From NCBI GenBank assembly GCA_035610835.1, contig CM069445.1:33282811-33346810 (forward strand): 64,000 nt of DNA, written 5' to 3'. Position 1 is the first letter of the stretch. The number at the start of each line of letters is the position of its first letter. Origin of the DNA: Ophiura sarsii (lineage: Eukaryota; Echinodermata; Ophiuroidea; Amphilepidida; Ophiuridae). The position numbers were made by a program, and so were the translations under genes. The notes under the pieces were generated by a model. It searched no databases. It saw only the letters and a list, made by a program, of their open reading frames with translations, and had not been told where the DNA came from. Below, in pieces: positions 35,390 through 47,091 of this stretch.

Positions 35390-36333
35390 ACTGGGGATAG
35401 AGCTCCATCCAGACCACCCCAATGGAAAAGTATATCGCCGACATTTTTCGACATTTTTTCATCTGGCACCAAAACGAGAGAGCACTTACAAATTTCCTAG
35501 AACATCTGAACTCACACCATTAAACCATCAAATTCACCTTCGAAAAATCTAACAAACATGTATCATTCCCCGATGTAATGGTTTACCTTCAAGATCCCCA
35601 CCTTTCCACTAGCCTTTTTTTGCAAACTAACAGATTCACACAATTGCCTTTGTCCTGCATCATGTCACCCACCACGTATTCAACTGCATTGTCTACAGCC
35701 AAGCACTATGAGTTAGGAGAATTTGTTTAGACATCGACGACACTGATGTGAAACTACAGAACCTGAAAAGCTATTTTAGAGCACGGCAATATCCTAACCA
35801 GCAAATCATCACGCAGATCGAGAAAGCTAAACAAATCAACCACTCGGATCTCCTTCGCTGTAAGGATAAAAAGCCTAACACTCGTGTCCCCTTTGTCACC
35901 ACATACTCACCTTGTATGAAGAACGTCAGCACAATATTGCATAAACATCTACCAATCCTTTACAAATCATCTCAATTACAGCAGATCTTCAAGGACCTAC
36001 CACTCACCGCCTTTAGACAGCCACTCAACTTACGTGACATCTTAGTTCATTCGAGCACCAAATCGAACGTTTCCACCACTAACGAAAACCCCTGGCTGCT
36101 TCAAATGCAACAGCAAATATGCATTGTCTGCACCTTCATACAAACTGGCAGCAAATTCAAAAGCACATAAACGAAGGAGAGTTTCCCCATAACCTCACAC
36201 CTCACCTGTAAATCGTCTTGGATCATACATCTTATAACATGTAGCAGATGCCACAAACAATATGTTGGCAAGATTACCACAACCCTCTACACCCGATTCA
36301 ACAATACCCGCTCAGAATTAAAGCACAACAATA
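35390..36333 (+). mobile_element. Penelope-like retroelement fragment (RT end plus GIY-YIG region), degraded
   Basis: In shifting frames: an RT C-terminal part (HPTIK/IHTIKFTF-like text, then LSTSLFLQTNRFTQ-like text around 35600), then an open frame at 35748-36170 with LKSYFRARQYPNQQIITQIE, RVPFVTTYSPCMKNVSTILH, KHLPILYKSSQLQQIF, AFRQPLNLRDILVHSS and ICIVCTFIQTGSKFKST, then in another frame LTCKSSWIIHLITCSRCHKQ, YVGKITTTLYTRFNNTRSEL. The 'I.C..C..QYVG.T...L..R...H..' pattern is the GIY-YIG-type endonuclease of Penelope-like elements. Several frameshifts; 5' truncated; the right end is cut by the MITE at 36334. Confidence 0.7.
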
Positions 36334-36715
36334 TTAAAGGCATATTATGTGATCTTTTCCTGAGAGCGCCCTCTATTCATTATTTTTTTTAGAAAGTTGA
36401 TTTTCTTGCAGATTTACATCTCTGATCATAAATCATACATACATTCCAAGTTACAGAGCGATACGATTCCTAATTACCTCAAAATCATGGTTTTAGAGTG
36501 AATTTAGAGTGAAAATAATAAACTGTCGGATTATCCGACAGTTTATTTTCACTCTAAAATCACGATTTTGAAGTAATTAAGAATCGTATCGCCCTGTAAC
36601 TTGGAATGTATGTACGATTTATGATCAGAAATGTAAATCTGCAAGAAAATCTTCTTTCAATTTTTTTTTCGATGTTGAGGGCTTTCCCTGGAAAGATCAC
36701 ATAATATACCTTTAA
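36334..36715. mobile_element. Near-perfect hairpin MITE with TTAA ends (piggyBac type)
   Basis: Starts TTAA-AGGCATATTATGTGATCTT and ends with the complement AAGATCACATAATATACCT-TTAA. The arms pair over almost their full length to a centre at about 36530 (aaactgtcggat / atccgacagttt). No coding potential beyond chance. Inserted at the end of the Penelope-like fragment. Confidence 0.85.
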
Positions 36716-37199
36716 GGGCAGCAAAAGCCTTCCATACGTCACAGATTTTAATTCTAACAATCACTGCGTCACTGATATCACACTTATACCAAGCGGGTAA
36801 ACCAAGATGAATTGTATTGACACAAAGTAAACAAAAAGGTTGTCGGGCAAGAAAATGTGCAGCCCGCACAAGTGTACATAACACGGATACAATGAATTAA
36901 AGATTAAAAATAGGCTAAAGCCTACATAAACATGATAAGTATTAATTGTTGCTCCGCGCGTCTGTTGCCCGTTGAGCGCTTGCACGGCTTTCCGCGCTTT
37001 TACGCACCACGCGCGTTTTTGGTCTCACACGCTGTTATGACACGCGAATTTAGGAAAACGCACCCAATTTGTATTGACAGAATGTAAACAAACACCTGAT
37101 GAGCCTTCGGGTGTAACGGGCCGTAGTGTGATAGGAGATAGTAAAATAAATTATGGAGTAAAGTTACTCGAATTCTTCAGGGCGGGCAAGCGAGGAACA

Positions 37200-37390
37200 C
37201 CAAACTGTCCGGATCATTTTAAATCAGCCCCGGGACTGTCCGGATCATTCTAAAACAGCCCCGGGACTGTCCGGATCATTCTAAAACAACCCCGGGACTG
37301 TCCACCCCGAGCCTGTCCACCCCGGGACTGTCCACCCCAGGACTGTCCACACTGGGACTGTCCACCCGGGGACTGTCTACCCAGGGACTG
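37200..37390. repeat. Subtelomere-like 'ccgggactgtcc' repeats (left set)
   Basis: A string of units of about 35 bp (ccccgggactgtccggatca, ttctaaaacag) passing into shorter 15-16 bp units (gggactgtccaccc). They abut the CCCTAA array. An inverted, shorter set is at 39340-39445. Confidence 0.85.
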
Positions 37391-37446
37391 TTTCTAACCC
37401 TAACCCTAACCCTAACCATAACCCTAACCCTAACCCTAACCCTAAA
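37391..37446. repeat. Interstitial telomeric repeat (CCCTAA)n
   Basis: About nine units of ccctaa, one variant (ccataa). Written in the orientation of a left chromosome end. Length near 55 bp. Confidence 0.95.
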
Positions 37447-37697
37447 TCCACCCAGGGTTGGTTGACCAGGGTTGGTCTACCCCGGGACTGTCTACCCCGG
37501 GTGGAAAGTCATGTGGGTATTTACATTGCTGCATATATATAATATATGCAGTAACGGAAATTCCCACTGACTGTCAACCCGGGGTTGGCGAGCATGTGTG
37601 TCGCAGCTATATTTATACTATTGTATGCACTGATCATAACAGTAGTATAGCTTTATTCCGTAATAATAAGAGCAATTAAAATCATGTCTTGACCAGT

Positions 37698-37775
37698 TCA
37701 CCCCTCGATAGTCTAGTGGTTGACTTACACGCTTTACAATGCAGAGGTCCATGGTTCGATTCCCACTAGATTCAA
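37698..37775 (+). repeat. tRNA-derived sequence (pseudo-tRNA or SINE head)
   Basis: Has an A-box tagtctagtgg and a perfect B-box ggttcgattcc with correct spacing, starting ctcgatagtc... The anticodon stem does not pair cleanly around tttacaa and the acceptor ends do not match, so I do not call a functional tRNA. Confidence 0.6.
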
Positions 37776-37810
37776 CTGATTCATTTCTTTTTATAAATGT
37801 TGGATTAGAA

Positions 37811-37831
37811 CATAGACGGTAACCGTCTATG
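37811..37831. repeat. 21-bp near-perfect palindrome, copy 1
   Basis: Ten-base arms catagacggt / accgtctatg around one base. The identical string recurs at 39475-39495, each time followed by gttag and later agtccacaaa. Confidence 0.85.
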
Positions 37832-38584
37832 GTTAGAAAAAGTCCACAAATCCTAGTCAACCAGGTTGGAAAGTCATGTGGGTATTTCCATCGCTGCATA
37901 TATCAGTCAGCACGCAGGTATCGTTTTTAATGAGTGACCTCGCCGATTTCTAACCCACGCAAAGATCGATTTCAGGATGTCAACCTTGCGCTAAAACATT
38001 AAGGGAAGTTTGTTTTCCCTGAATTAATTGAGGTAGGGTTAGCTGGCAGCCATGATGGCGAAGTAGATGGATTGTTCGTAATTTTCTCTATAATATGATG
38101 CCAAATCTGACATAATTGGTCCACAAACAGTGATTTTATCGCTAATTTTAGAATTTAACAACTTTCATGACTTTGCTTCTTGTATCTATTCACTTGACCG
38201 GACTAAAATTCGTACGATATTTTAAGAGCAATTTCCGTACTAACGGAATCTTAAGCTTTAATTTCATATCAAAAACATTGATGCCCGACTTCTTTTTTGA
38301 TAAGAAAAACCGAGTTTGATTTTCACCGATTTTCGGTCAGAAAACGAAACTTACGATCCCCCGTTAGGCCTCGCCAACTTGATTTTTTATTTTCCCGTAA
38401 CACGCCCGCGCTTCATTTTCATGCCCGCGTTTGAATTCATTATTGACATTTTTGGAAAAAAATACCGTTTTTCCAATGAAAACGTCCGAATTCATGCATT
38501 TTGTGTGATGAAATTGTGAAATGTTTATTCATTTTGACCAGAATAGCCTTTCTGTAAAAAAAAATATCATATGACATTGTGTAG

Positions 38585-38660
38585 CGCAGAAGGATCGATT
38601 TCGAACCCCGGACCTCTCGCTCTTAAAGCGAGCTCTCTACCATCTGAGCTATCTAGCAAA
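38585..38660 (-). repeat. tRNA-like sequence, probably a pseudo-tRNA or SINE head
   Basis: On the minus strand: gctagatagctcagatggta with a good A-box, a perfect anticodon stem ctcgc-tttaaga-gcgag (anticodon UAA) and B-box ggttcgaaatc. It lacks the long variable arm that a Leu tRNA needs, and the T and acceptor stems do not pair, so it is most likely not functional. Confidence 0.6.
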
Positions 38661-39298
38661 TCTGAATATAATTGTGAGATTTAAACACTTGATCAACAAC
38701 CCGTCGACGCTACGAAATGAATTTAGATCGAGACAAGATTCGAGGAGCTATTTTATAAGCATTCACTTGACCGGACTAAATAATTTTATAAAATTGTAAG
38801 CATGTTTCTAGTTACAAAAGACTATGAATATTATGATACGATGGATAAAATTGATGCCTAATTCTTCAGAAGCGACTTTTTTACCGTGAATTTGGCTTTA
38901 GTTTCGTCAAGTTTTTCTTGAATTCGGGTTTGTCGGATTGCAATAATTTGCACCGAAAATACAACATGTCATGAAGTTCACAGATAATATTAGATAATAT
39001 TATTTGCATAATATGCCTTTTTTTACTATACAATTTCATGGCAAATGTGTTTGAAATGTGTGATTATAATCATGAAAAGAGCTGATTTACATCGTGCTAT
39101 TACGAGGTCAACTATGACTGCGAAGCGGTATCGCTACGGGTGAGTACTTCCGGGTCGCTTTGCTGGGTTAGAAAAGGAACGACTTTTCGCGTGGTTGCGT
39201 ACTGACTGATATATGGTTGATATATACTCGGAAGAAATGGGCGCTATAAAAAACGGACGTAGCAGTTTATAACACAATTTATTGGCAAACTGTCGGAC

Positions 39299-39345
39299 TA
39301 GGGTTAGGGTTAGGGTTAGTGTTAGAGTTAGGGTTAGTCCCTGGG
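39299..39345. repeat. Interstitial telomeric repeat (TTAGGG)n
   Basis: About seven units of gggtta with two variants. Opposite orientation to 37391-37446. Followed by ccctgggtggccagtcccgg-type subtelomere-like repeats. Confidence 0.92.
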
Positions 39346-39474
39346 TGGCCAGTCCCGGGTTGGACAGTCCCGGGGTTGTTTTAGAATGATCCATCATTGT
39401 CCCGGGGCTGGACAGTCCCGGAGTTGTTTTAGAATGATCCATCCTTGTTTTTTGTTGTAAAAGTTGGGTTTGAA

Positions 39475-39495
39475 CATAGACGGTAACCGTCTATG
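39475..39495. repeat. 21-bp near-perfect palindrome, copy 2
   Basis: Same string as at 37811-37831. The following 60 bp are also related between the two places, so they belong to a larger direct repeat. Confidence 0.85.
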
Positions 39496-40619
39496 GTTAG
39501 TAATATTCTAAGTCCACAAAGTGTGTAGTTTCTAGTCAACACCGGGTAGAAAATCATGCAGTTAGTATGCAGTCGCGCACAATGCCGTTGTTTTTCTAAC
39601 CCACACACAGCGACCCGGAAGTACTCACCCGTAGCGATACGGCTTCGTAGTCAGAGTTGACCTCGTAATAGCACGATGTAGATGAGCTCTTTTCATGATT
39701 AAAATCACACATTTCAAAAAAAAATTGCAATGAAATTGTAAAATAAAAACGCATGTGATGCAAATAATATATCTAATATTATTTGTGAACTTCATGACAT
39801 GTTGGATTTTCGGTGCAAATTATTAATTACCATCACACAGACCCGAATTCAAGAAAAACTTGACGAAACTAAAGCCAAATCCACGGTAAATTATTCACTT
39901 TTGAAGAATCAGGTCCCAATTTTATCCACGGTATCCAATATTCAGTCTTTTGTAACTAGAAACATGCTTTAAATATTATAAAATTATTTAGTCCGGTCAA
40001 GTGAATGGTTATAATATAGCTGCCCGAATCTGGTCTCGAGCTAAATTCATTTTGTAGCGTCGATTGGTTGTTACTGATCACATGGTGTGCGTTCAGACAG
40101 GGTCGTACGTGATCGCTTCAAGTTAAATTTTAGATGGGTATTGTGGTTTATTTCTATTTTACTAAATCAAGCATTGTTGTTCCAAAATTATTAAATAACT
40201 TTCTACAGTATTATTTAAATTCATATTTTAATAATATCAAGGGAAATAAACTGAACGTACGAAATTTCAACAGATTATGTTTCTGAATTATCATAACTAA
40301 AGCGCAACTAAACTTCGGCCCTTGCAAGAAATTGATGAAAAATGTCATGATCAAAAAGAAACTTATTATTTAGTTGTGAGCAATAAAACAAATCAGGGGT
40401 AAATGCGCAGAAATATTTTAAATTTGTGTAAAACTTGCCTGGATTTGCTCTGATTTTCGTTTCTAACCAAAATGTTCAAGAGTGTTTGGGACAAAATGGA
40501 GTGGGGGTTGTGTTGGGGAGGAGATACCAAATATCATGACTTGGATCCCCTCCCCTCGTAGTGTCGTTACTTCACAAAAGGGCAATGTTAGTGTTTAGAC
40601 CACCGAGAAAGGGAGTCGT

Positions 40620-41560
40620 TACTCTGAGTTTCATGCTTAACGCAATCGTCAGACGACAAGGATAATTGACAACCGTTTCTGGTTAGACTAGCCATTGAAC
40701 AAAGTGCTCAAAACCGTAAACGGTAGAGCTTATACAAATTCAGAGGTATAGACCTTCCGGAATATTATCGCTACTCTGAGTTTCATGGACAATCCCATAC
40801 AGTCATTTTGTTCAATCATCAGGCGAAAAGATGTCTCTCTGATCGCAGGCTTTTGACCCCTTTGAAAATGAGAATACACAATCAATGGTGTTAAAACTTG
40901 CGGTCAGATCAACATTATATTCCAAAAGAAGTCAATACACATTAAGATATCAAAAGATAATCAAAAAGTGCTCAACTGATAAATCAGGAGCGTAATAATT
41001 ATTGACAACCGTTTCTGGTTAGACTATAGCCATTGAACAAAGTGCTCAATACCGTAAACGGTAGAGCTTATACAAATTCAGAGGTATAGACCTTCCGGGA
41101 TATTATCGCTACTCTGAGTTTCATGGACAATCCCATACGGTCATTTTGTCCAATCATCAGTCGAAAAGATGCCTCTCTGATCGCAGGCTTTTGACCCATT
41201 GAAAATAAGAATACACAATCAATGGTGTTAAAACTTGCGGTCAGAGCAACATTATATTCCAAAAGAAGTCAATACACATTAAGATATCAAAAGATAATCA
41301 AAAAGTGCTCAACTGATAAATCAGGAGCGTAATAATTATTGACAACCGTTTCTGGTTAGACTAGCCATTGAACAAAGTGCTCAATACCGTAAACGGTAGA
41401 GCTTATAAAAATTCAGAGGCATAGACCTTCCGGAATATTATCGCTACTCTGAGTTTCATGGACAATCCCATACGGTCATTTTGCCTTATCATCAGGCGAA
41501 ATGATGTCTCTCTGATCAAAAAGATGTCTCTCTGATCGCAGTCTTTTGACTCATTTTCAA
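40620..41560. repeat. Satellite of about 336-bp units, 2.6 copies
   Basis: The landmark attgacaaccgtttctggtt starts at 40665, 41001 and 41338. Units are nearly identical, including cgtaaacggtagagcttata and aattattgac. The last unit is cut off near 41520 by a short rearranged duplicate of the atgtctctctgatc segment. Confidence 0.92.
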
Positions 41561-44271
41561 TGGGTCAAAAGCCTGCGATGTTATAAAGAAGGGAAACCGT
41601 TTAATTGGATATATAAAATCTATCATATTCCTTACTATCGACAACGTCTATAAAACGTGAAGACGCGCGAAAATTGTGGCTTTTATTGTAAATATTGCCT
41701 GGTGAAATTAGCTAAATTTGTTCAATAGACATTTCTGTTACCCCATCCCCCTATGGTCAAATATTGGGTGGGATCCCCACCCCCACCCGAATTTACGCCT
41801 ATGCTGTAGACTGGAATAAACTACATGTGTATGGCTCATTCTTGTTTGTCTTCTTGACGAAAATAGCTATCGACATAGCATTTATTATTTCAATACATAC
41901 TAGATATAGGCCTATATTCCTTGTTGTTATTAATCTTTATTTACAAGATCATATAATTGTGAGTTGGTGACGTTTAGAAGTATAAGACATTCTAGTGATT
42001 CTTTTATGTTATGATCAAAGAGGTATTATTGATGAAGCAAGCATTCCGAGTCTGTACATTAAGTCAGACCTGTATGCTTTCATTCTTTTCCACTGCTAGA
42101 TTTGTACTGTTGATAAAAAGTGCATTAAACGGGGCTTTCTCCTGTAATCTGGAAAAACCTAGTAAGTCAAATTTTGAAGAAATTGAGTTAGACCCATATT
42201 TGGACTTAATAGGTTTTTCCCCTTCAGTTTATCAAGTTAAAGTGTGTAAAATTCTTCCCTGTCGGCAGTTTTCATCTGGAGGAACCTAGTATGGAAAAAC
42301 CTAGTATGGAAATAATATGGTAACAGTTTTCCTTTTGTTTTCTCAAATTTGCGTTCAACAGACTTACTAAGTTTTTCCAGATTACAGGAGCCTTGTTGGG
42401 TGATAAGGCGTTCGAGTGATTCTGCTGTCTTTGACAGGTTATGTTCAAGTGTGGAAGCAACGAAATAGGTTTACAGTCCTGTTAATCAGGCCTGGTTTTC
42501 ATCCTTGATATTAGCAACGTTTTCATGGGCCCCATGCAACCCTAGCAGGGAAAGTACTTGTCTGGTGCTGTGCCTCGGCAAAATCTGCCCTTCTGTGGCT
42601 CCGCCCGCTATTGTTCCATGACAGCTGAATGGCTGCCTGGTCAAAGGTTATTCCATAGTCTGTCATTGGTCAGTTTCATTTTAATAGAATGTTTCAGTTA
42701 AAAATGCTGAGTCATTTGCACTGCCATATTTGGGATAGCTGTGTTTTTTTATATACGAAATTACTTGTAATTTAAGGGTAATTCATTTACACAAAATTCT
42801 AATTAAATATACTATTACATCAAACTTATGTAATTTTGTATCCTATATAATCAATTTCCTACTTACTTATCCTACATAGATCCCAGCCAAATCTGCCCTT
42901 TCTTGGCGAATGCAGGTCCTTAGTTATACATTATGTGGCTCCGCCTATTTTCGTTCCATATATGTCAGCTAAATGGCTGACTGGTCGAAAGTTATTCCAT
43001 AGCCTGTCATTGGTCAGTTTCATTTAAAAAGAATGTCTCCGATTGGCTAAAAATTCTGAGTCATTTGGGATAGCTGTGTTTTTATATACAAAATAGCTTG
43101 AAATTTAAATATAATATTACATCAAACTAATGTTATTATTTATCCTATAGTTGTAGCCTAGTGAATAAAATCTATTGGATCATCAGATAATCTTATCAGG
43201 CTGTGTAATATTAATAAGCTTAAAACGAAATAGACAAAAACTGTAGGGTCTAGGCATAGCCCAAAACCAGTTCCCATAACAATATCAATTATATTTATAT
43301 CAGTGAGTCTAGAACCTAAAAGTCTAAAAGATTACTAACAAAGTAAACGGCAGCGGCATCACACTTGAGTATTTTGCGCATTTTCGGCAACTTACGGCAC
43401 GTGAACATGGTACACTTGAGGGGAAAATGCGCATATTTTCGCTTCGGCAACTTACTACAAATTGAGAACATCCTAACAACCTAAATTCAGTTACAATAGT
43501 TGTGGATTTATATTCACTCAAGTACCGCTACACCGATTTAAATGACCAATTGCTCACGTGTTTGAGTTAAATCAGTGCCCCCGCCAATATTTGAGCTCGT
43601 CCGTCATTGTTGGTGTATATTGGTACTGTCGGCTCATTTGACAGCTATGAAATTAAGATGGTTATAACTTAGTAAAGATAGTCATTTCTCGCAACCTACG
43701 GCGCGCATGTACCCAAAGAAATTAGTTTTCGTTTTTGGAAGCTAGTTTAAAGCCAAAATGTGGTTTATCCTTGGTGTAAGAATGCATGCAATTAGCCTCG
43801 CACAAACACCTTTTGGAAAAGGTTTAAAAGATTATACAGATTTATTCAGTAATAGGGTTTTAACATAGTTTAATTCATGAAATATCTTACACCAAGGATA
43901 CACCCACCTCAATCACGGCCAATTAATCATGTTATAATGTAAAATGGCAAACGCTCGCTTGTTCTTGCTCACCTAATATAAAAACCTAGCTACGACATTT
44001 AGTTGGATTCGTTATGTTTATGTATGTCAACTCAGGAGCAATTAAGAGTAGGTCCAACGACGCGACCTCTGTACAGCAACCGGTCCCGAATTCCCGAAGT
44101 CACTGTCGAGTGTTGATTATTTGACGTGTAAATTGTAATAATGACCGCAATAGTCATGATAGTGGTCACCGGGAACTACTACAATGGCTGACCAACGCCA
44201 GTATAAAAGAGCGGGAGGGAGTATGTGTAACACCCGCACGGTTACGTCAACACGATCAAACTTCCTTATAA

Positions 44272-44939
44272 TACCGGGTGGTTCAAAAAAAAGTTGACCC
44301 AAGTTCAAAGTAATTTTTCAACCACATTTAAAGTTTCACATAATTTCTGTTTGCATAGTCTTAATCAGCAGTAAGTTTTGAAATTATCCTGAAAAGATGG
44401 CACGTTTAGCTTGTTTGGTTCTTCAGATATGGTTCATTACAGAAAACATGTACAAAACTGACTTGTCCACGGGAGCGTTATTTAGTTTTTGTCTTAAACA
44501 AAACAGCATGCTCTAGTTTCAGAATTAAAAAAACCCGCCCTGACAAAGTATCCCAATCTCTATGCTTATGTGCCATTCACATTCAACAAAGAAACGTAGA
44601 TACGTGTAGGTAGGTAATGTCAAGCACCAGACAGATGTCTCAGATGTCTCCTTGTTTCTTTTTCTCCTATTTTTACAATTTGTGACCAATCGTGTGTAAG
44701 TCCACTTTGTGCATTCCATCTCTACTAAAGGACGCTCCCGTGGCCAAGGCAACTTTGTGCATGCTTTCTGTAATGAACCATATCTGAAGAACCAACCAAG
44801 ATAAATGTACCATCTTATCAGGATAATTTCAAAACTTACTGCTGATTAAGACTAAGCAAACAGAAATTATCTGAAACTTTAAATGTGGTTGAAAAATTAC
44901 TTTGAACTTGGGTCAACTTTTTTTTTGAACCACCCGGTA
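44272..44939. mobile_element. TA-flanked inverted-repeat element, right arm only
   Basis: TA-CCGGGTGGTTCAAAAAAAAG at the left end and the complement CTTTTTTTTTGAACCACCCGG-like text with TA at the right end; inverted ends extend about 170 bp (to cctgaaaagatgg / ccatcttatcagg). The left arm reads through the equivalent place near 30795-30810 without it. It is mariner/Tc1-like by target site; the internal 75-codon frame on the minus strand resembles nothing I know. Confidence 0.82.
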
Positions 44940-45159
44940 TACTTTATATAATACATGTGCCCAATATCATCCCACACATTCCCATTTTACTAGACGGGCA
45001 ATGGCAACAACATCATGAACATTGTAAATCCTATTGAAAAAATAACGTATACAATTGTCATTCTTCTGACAATGTTTCTTACTTTTTAAATCGCAGAGCG
45101 TAAGGAATTGAGCTAAATGATGTACGCCTAAACATCATTGCCGATACAATACATTAAGA

Positions 45160-45690
45160 TTCCACGCCAGTAAATAATTTCAGTCCTTGTAGACGACAAT
45201 CAAAAACTTTTTTTTATCAGCTGGCATCCTGTGGCCCATTGATTATAGAATTAATCAGAAATGGTACTTATTGCTCCCAAAATGATTAAAGTTGTAGTTT
45301 AATCCTTCTTTCCACATTCAGTCCTAAAATATTAATTGGTGTGACCCAAAAAGCTCAGGTTATATTTTGACAATTTGCTGTCTTCAGTAGATAGTACATG
45401 TTTAAGGGGTAGGTCAAGATTGGCTCTGATTTGAAATGGTAAAAAAACCATGTGTAGCTCATTGTTTTTGCAATAGAATAGTTTTTATATCATTATGAGG
45501 ATTGAAATTGAAAGTAAAAACAATGAAAATTAAAACAATTGTCCCTTTAGATTCCACGCCAGTAAATAATTTCAGTCCTTGTAGACGACAATCTAAACTT
45601 TTTTATCAGCTGGCATCCTGTGATTATAGAATTAATCAGAAATGGTACTTATTGCTCCCAAATGATTAAAGTTGTAGTTTAATCCTGATT
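45160..45690. repeat. Direct duplication of about 140 bp
   Basis: The segment from attccacgccagtaaataat to ttaaagttgtagtttaatcc occurs at about 45160-45305 and 45551-45689, separated by 245 bp. It lies just downstream of the kinase gene in the part missing from the left arm. Confidence 0.85.
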
Positions 45691-46655
45691 TTTGGACTAT
45701 TACCTAATACTACAGTGCAAAAAGAAATATTTTCACTTTGGGGGCCAATTTCTCAGAACTTTCGGGGATATCATATATAATTGTTTTGATTTAATGATCA
45801 AAGATATCATGAAATGTAAGGAAAATGTCAAATTGAAAAATCCAGTTGCTTTATAAGCGAGAAAATGGGCATTTTGTAACACTCATTTAGCATGTAAACG
45901 TATAGGCGAACCATTTGGTGGTGTGAATTCTTAATTGGTGCAAAAATAATTCAACATTGGTTCTGTTTTAAACTCCTCTTTTACCATGGTTACGAGCAAA
46001 ATCCCTTCTTTTCCATCCACTGGAGTATATATTTATATACCCAAATCTTCCATTCTAATCTTGTTTATCGAAATATGTCCCTATAACAATAAAATGTTAA
46101 TTTTAATCATAGAGTAGAATCAAACACATGGTACAGGACAACGATTTTATTTAATAGTAGTGTATTGTAGTAGTAAATACACAAGTCTGAAAATTTTCTT
46201 TTAAAGGTGTGTGACCCAATTTCGGCTCATTTGTTTACATTTTGTTTACTACTCTACATAAAGGTGCATCGTAAATACAGTCATATTCAAACAAAAAATT
46301 GAGTTAAATTGCTCCAGTGGATGGTTTCTTAGTCCAAATATTTGGGGCCAAGTTAGGGCATTGTTTGAGCTCTAGAGCGTTCTGACATCATAGTGACGTC
46401 ATATGCGGAATGTTTTTTGTTTGTTTGTTGGTATCCATGGAAAAGAGAAGACCAATAGCTCTACGGTGGTACCGATTGGTTAGTAGGTGGTGCCAATTGG
46501 TTAGTAATGTTACCAAAAATACGTTGCTTAGACTATACTTAACAGTAAGACGTCATCTACAATATTTACATTTTCGTCACGTTAATAAATAAACCTTAAC
46601 GCGGCCTCGTCAGATGGTGGTATCTTTAATTAACCATTCTCCAGATCCATTGAAA

Positions 46656-47091
46656 TCATGTAAACGTTTCCTTGACACGGAAACGTATTACATCTTGATT
46701 GACATAACCTTCAGATGGGGACTTTCCTACTAAGAGACTTTCGCTGATGGCCGCCTGATGATCATCACCTTCGTTGTCGCCGAGTATCTCAAGGTAAGAT
46801 TGCCGAGTATCCATCTCTATGGTAACCTCATCACCATCTTCAGGGTTGCTGCCAGGTGTTGCCATCGGCTGGAGATAGGAATCGCGTGGGTTGGTCATGT
46901 CTAGATAGGATTGTGTCACCTCAACATCTGATGATTTCTTGAAACCTTCATCAGAGTCGGGACCATACAGAAGTGCAAGAGTAGCAGCCTTTTCTTGAGA
47001 AGCCAACTGCGTTGCCAGATCAAGTGCAATCTCGAGAAACTTAGGTCGTTCTTCCGGGGTTTTCTCCCAGCAACGCAACATTATACGGTAT
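46656..47091 (-). CDS. Last exon: end of kinase domain and C-terminal docking tail
   Basis: Phase 2 start gives [20 protein letters not shown] (kinase subdomain XI with the invariant Arg), then a tail of about 115 residues ending ...RVKETFT and TGA. The tail holds QSYLDM, DSYLQPM, QSYLEI and EGYVNQ. Y-L-D-M fits the SH2 site of PI3-kinase p85 and Y-V-N-Q fits GRB2 (pYxN); MET also uses a YVN site. The function is inferred from motif matching. Confidence 0.9.

Larger units (their letters stand above)
38692..40081. repeat. Inner palindrome, arms about 470 bp, centre near 39385
   Basis: Arm 38692-39165 is the inverted complement of 39605-40081 with scattered differences: for example acttgaccggactaaataat near 38766 against the complement near 39990, and tatcgctacgggtgagtact near 39128 against the complement near 39625. 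The 440-bp loop carries the second telomeric array and the inverted 'gggactgtcc' repeats. No frame supports a transposase. Confidence 0.85.

Noticed and set aside
38585..38660. Functional tRNA-Leu (UAA)
   Set aside because: The anticodon stem and A-box are good, but there is no long variable arm, and the T and acceptor stems do not pair.
37391..39345. Ancestral chromosome end-to-end fusion
   Set aside because: The arrays face outward (CCCTAA then TTAGGG), opposite to a fusion, and are short with 1.9 kb between them.
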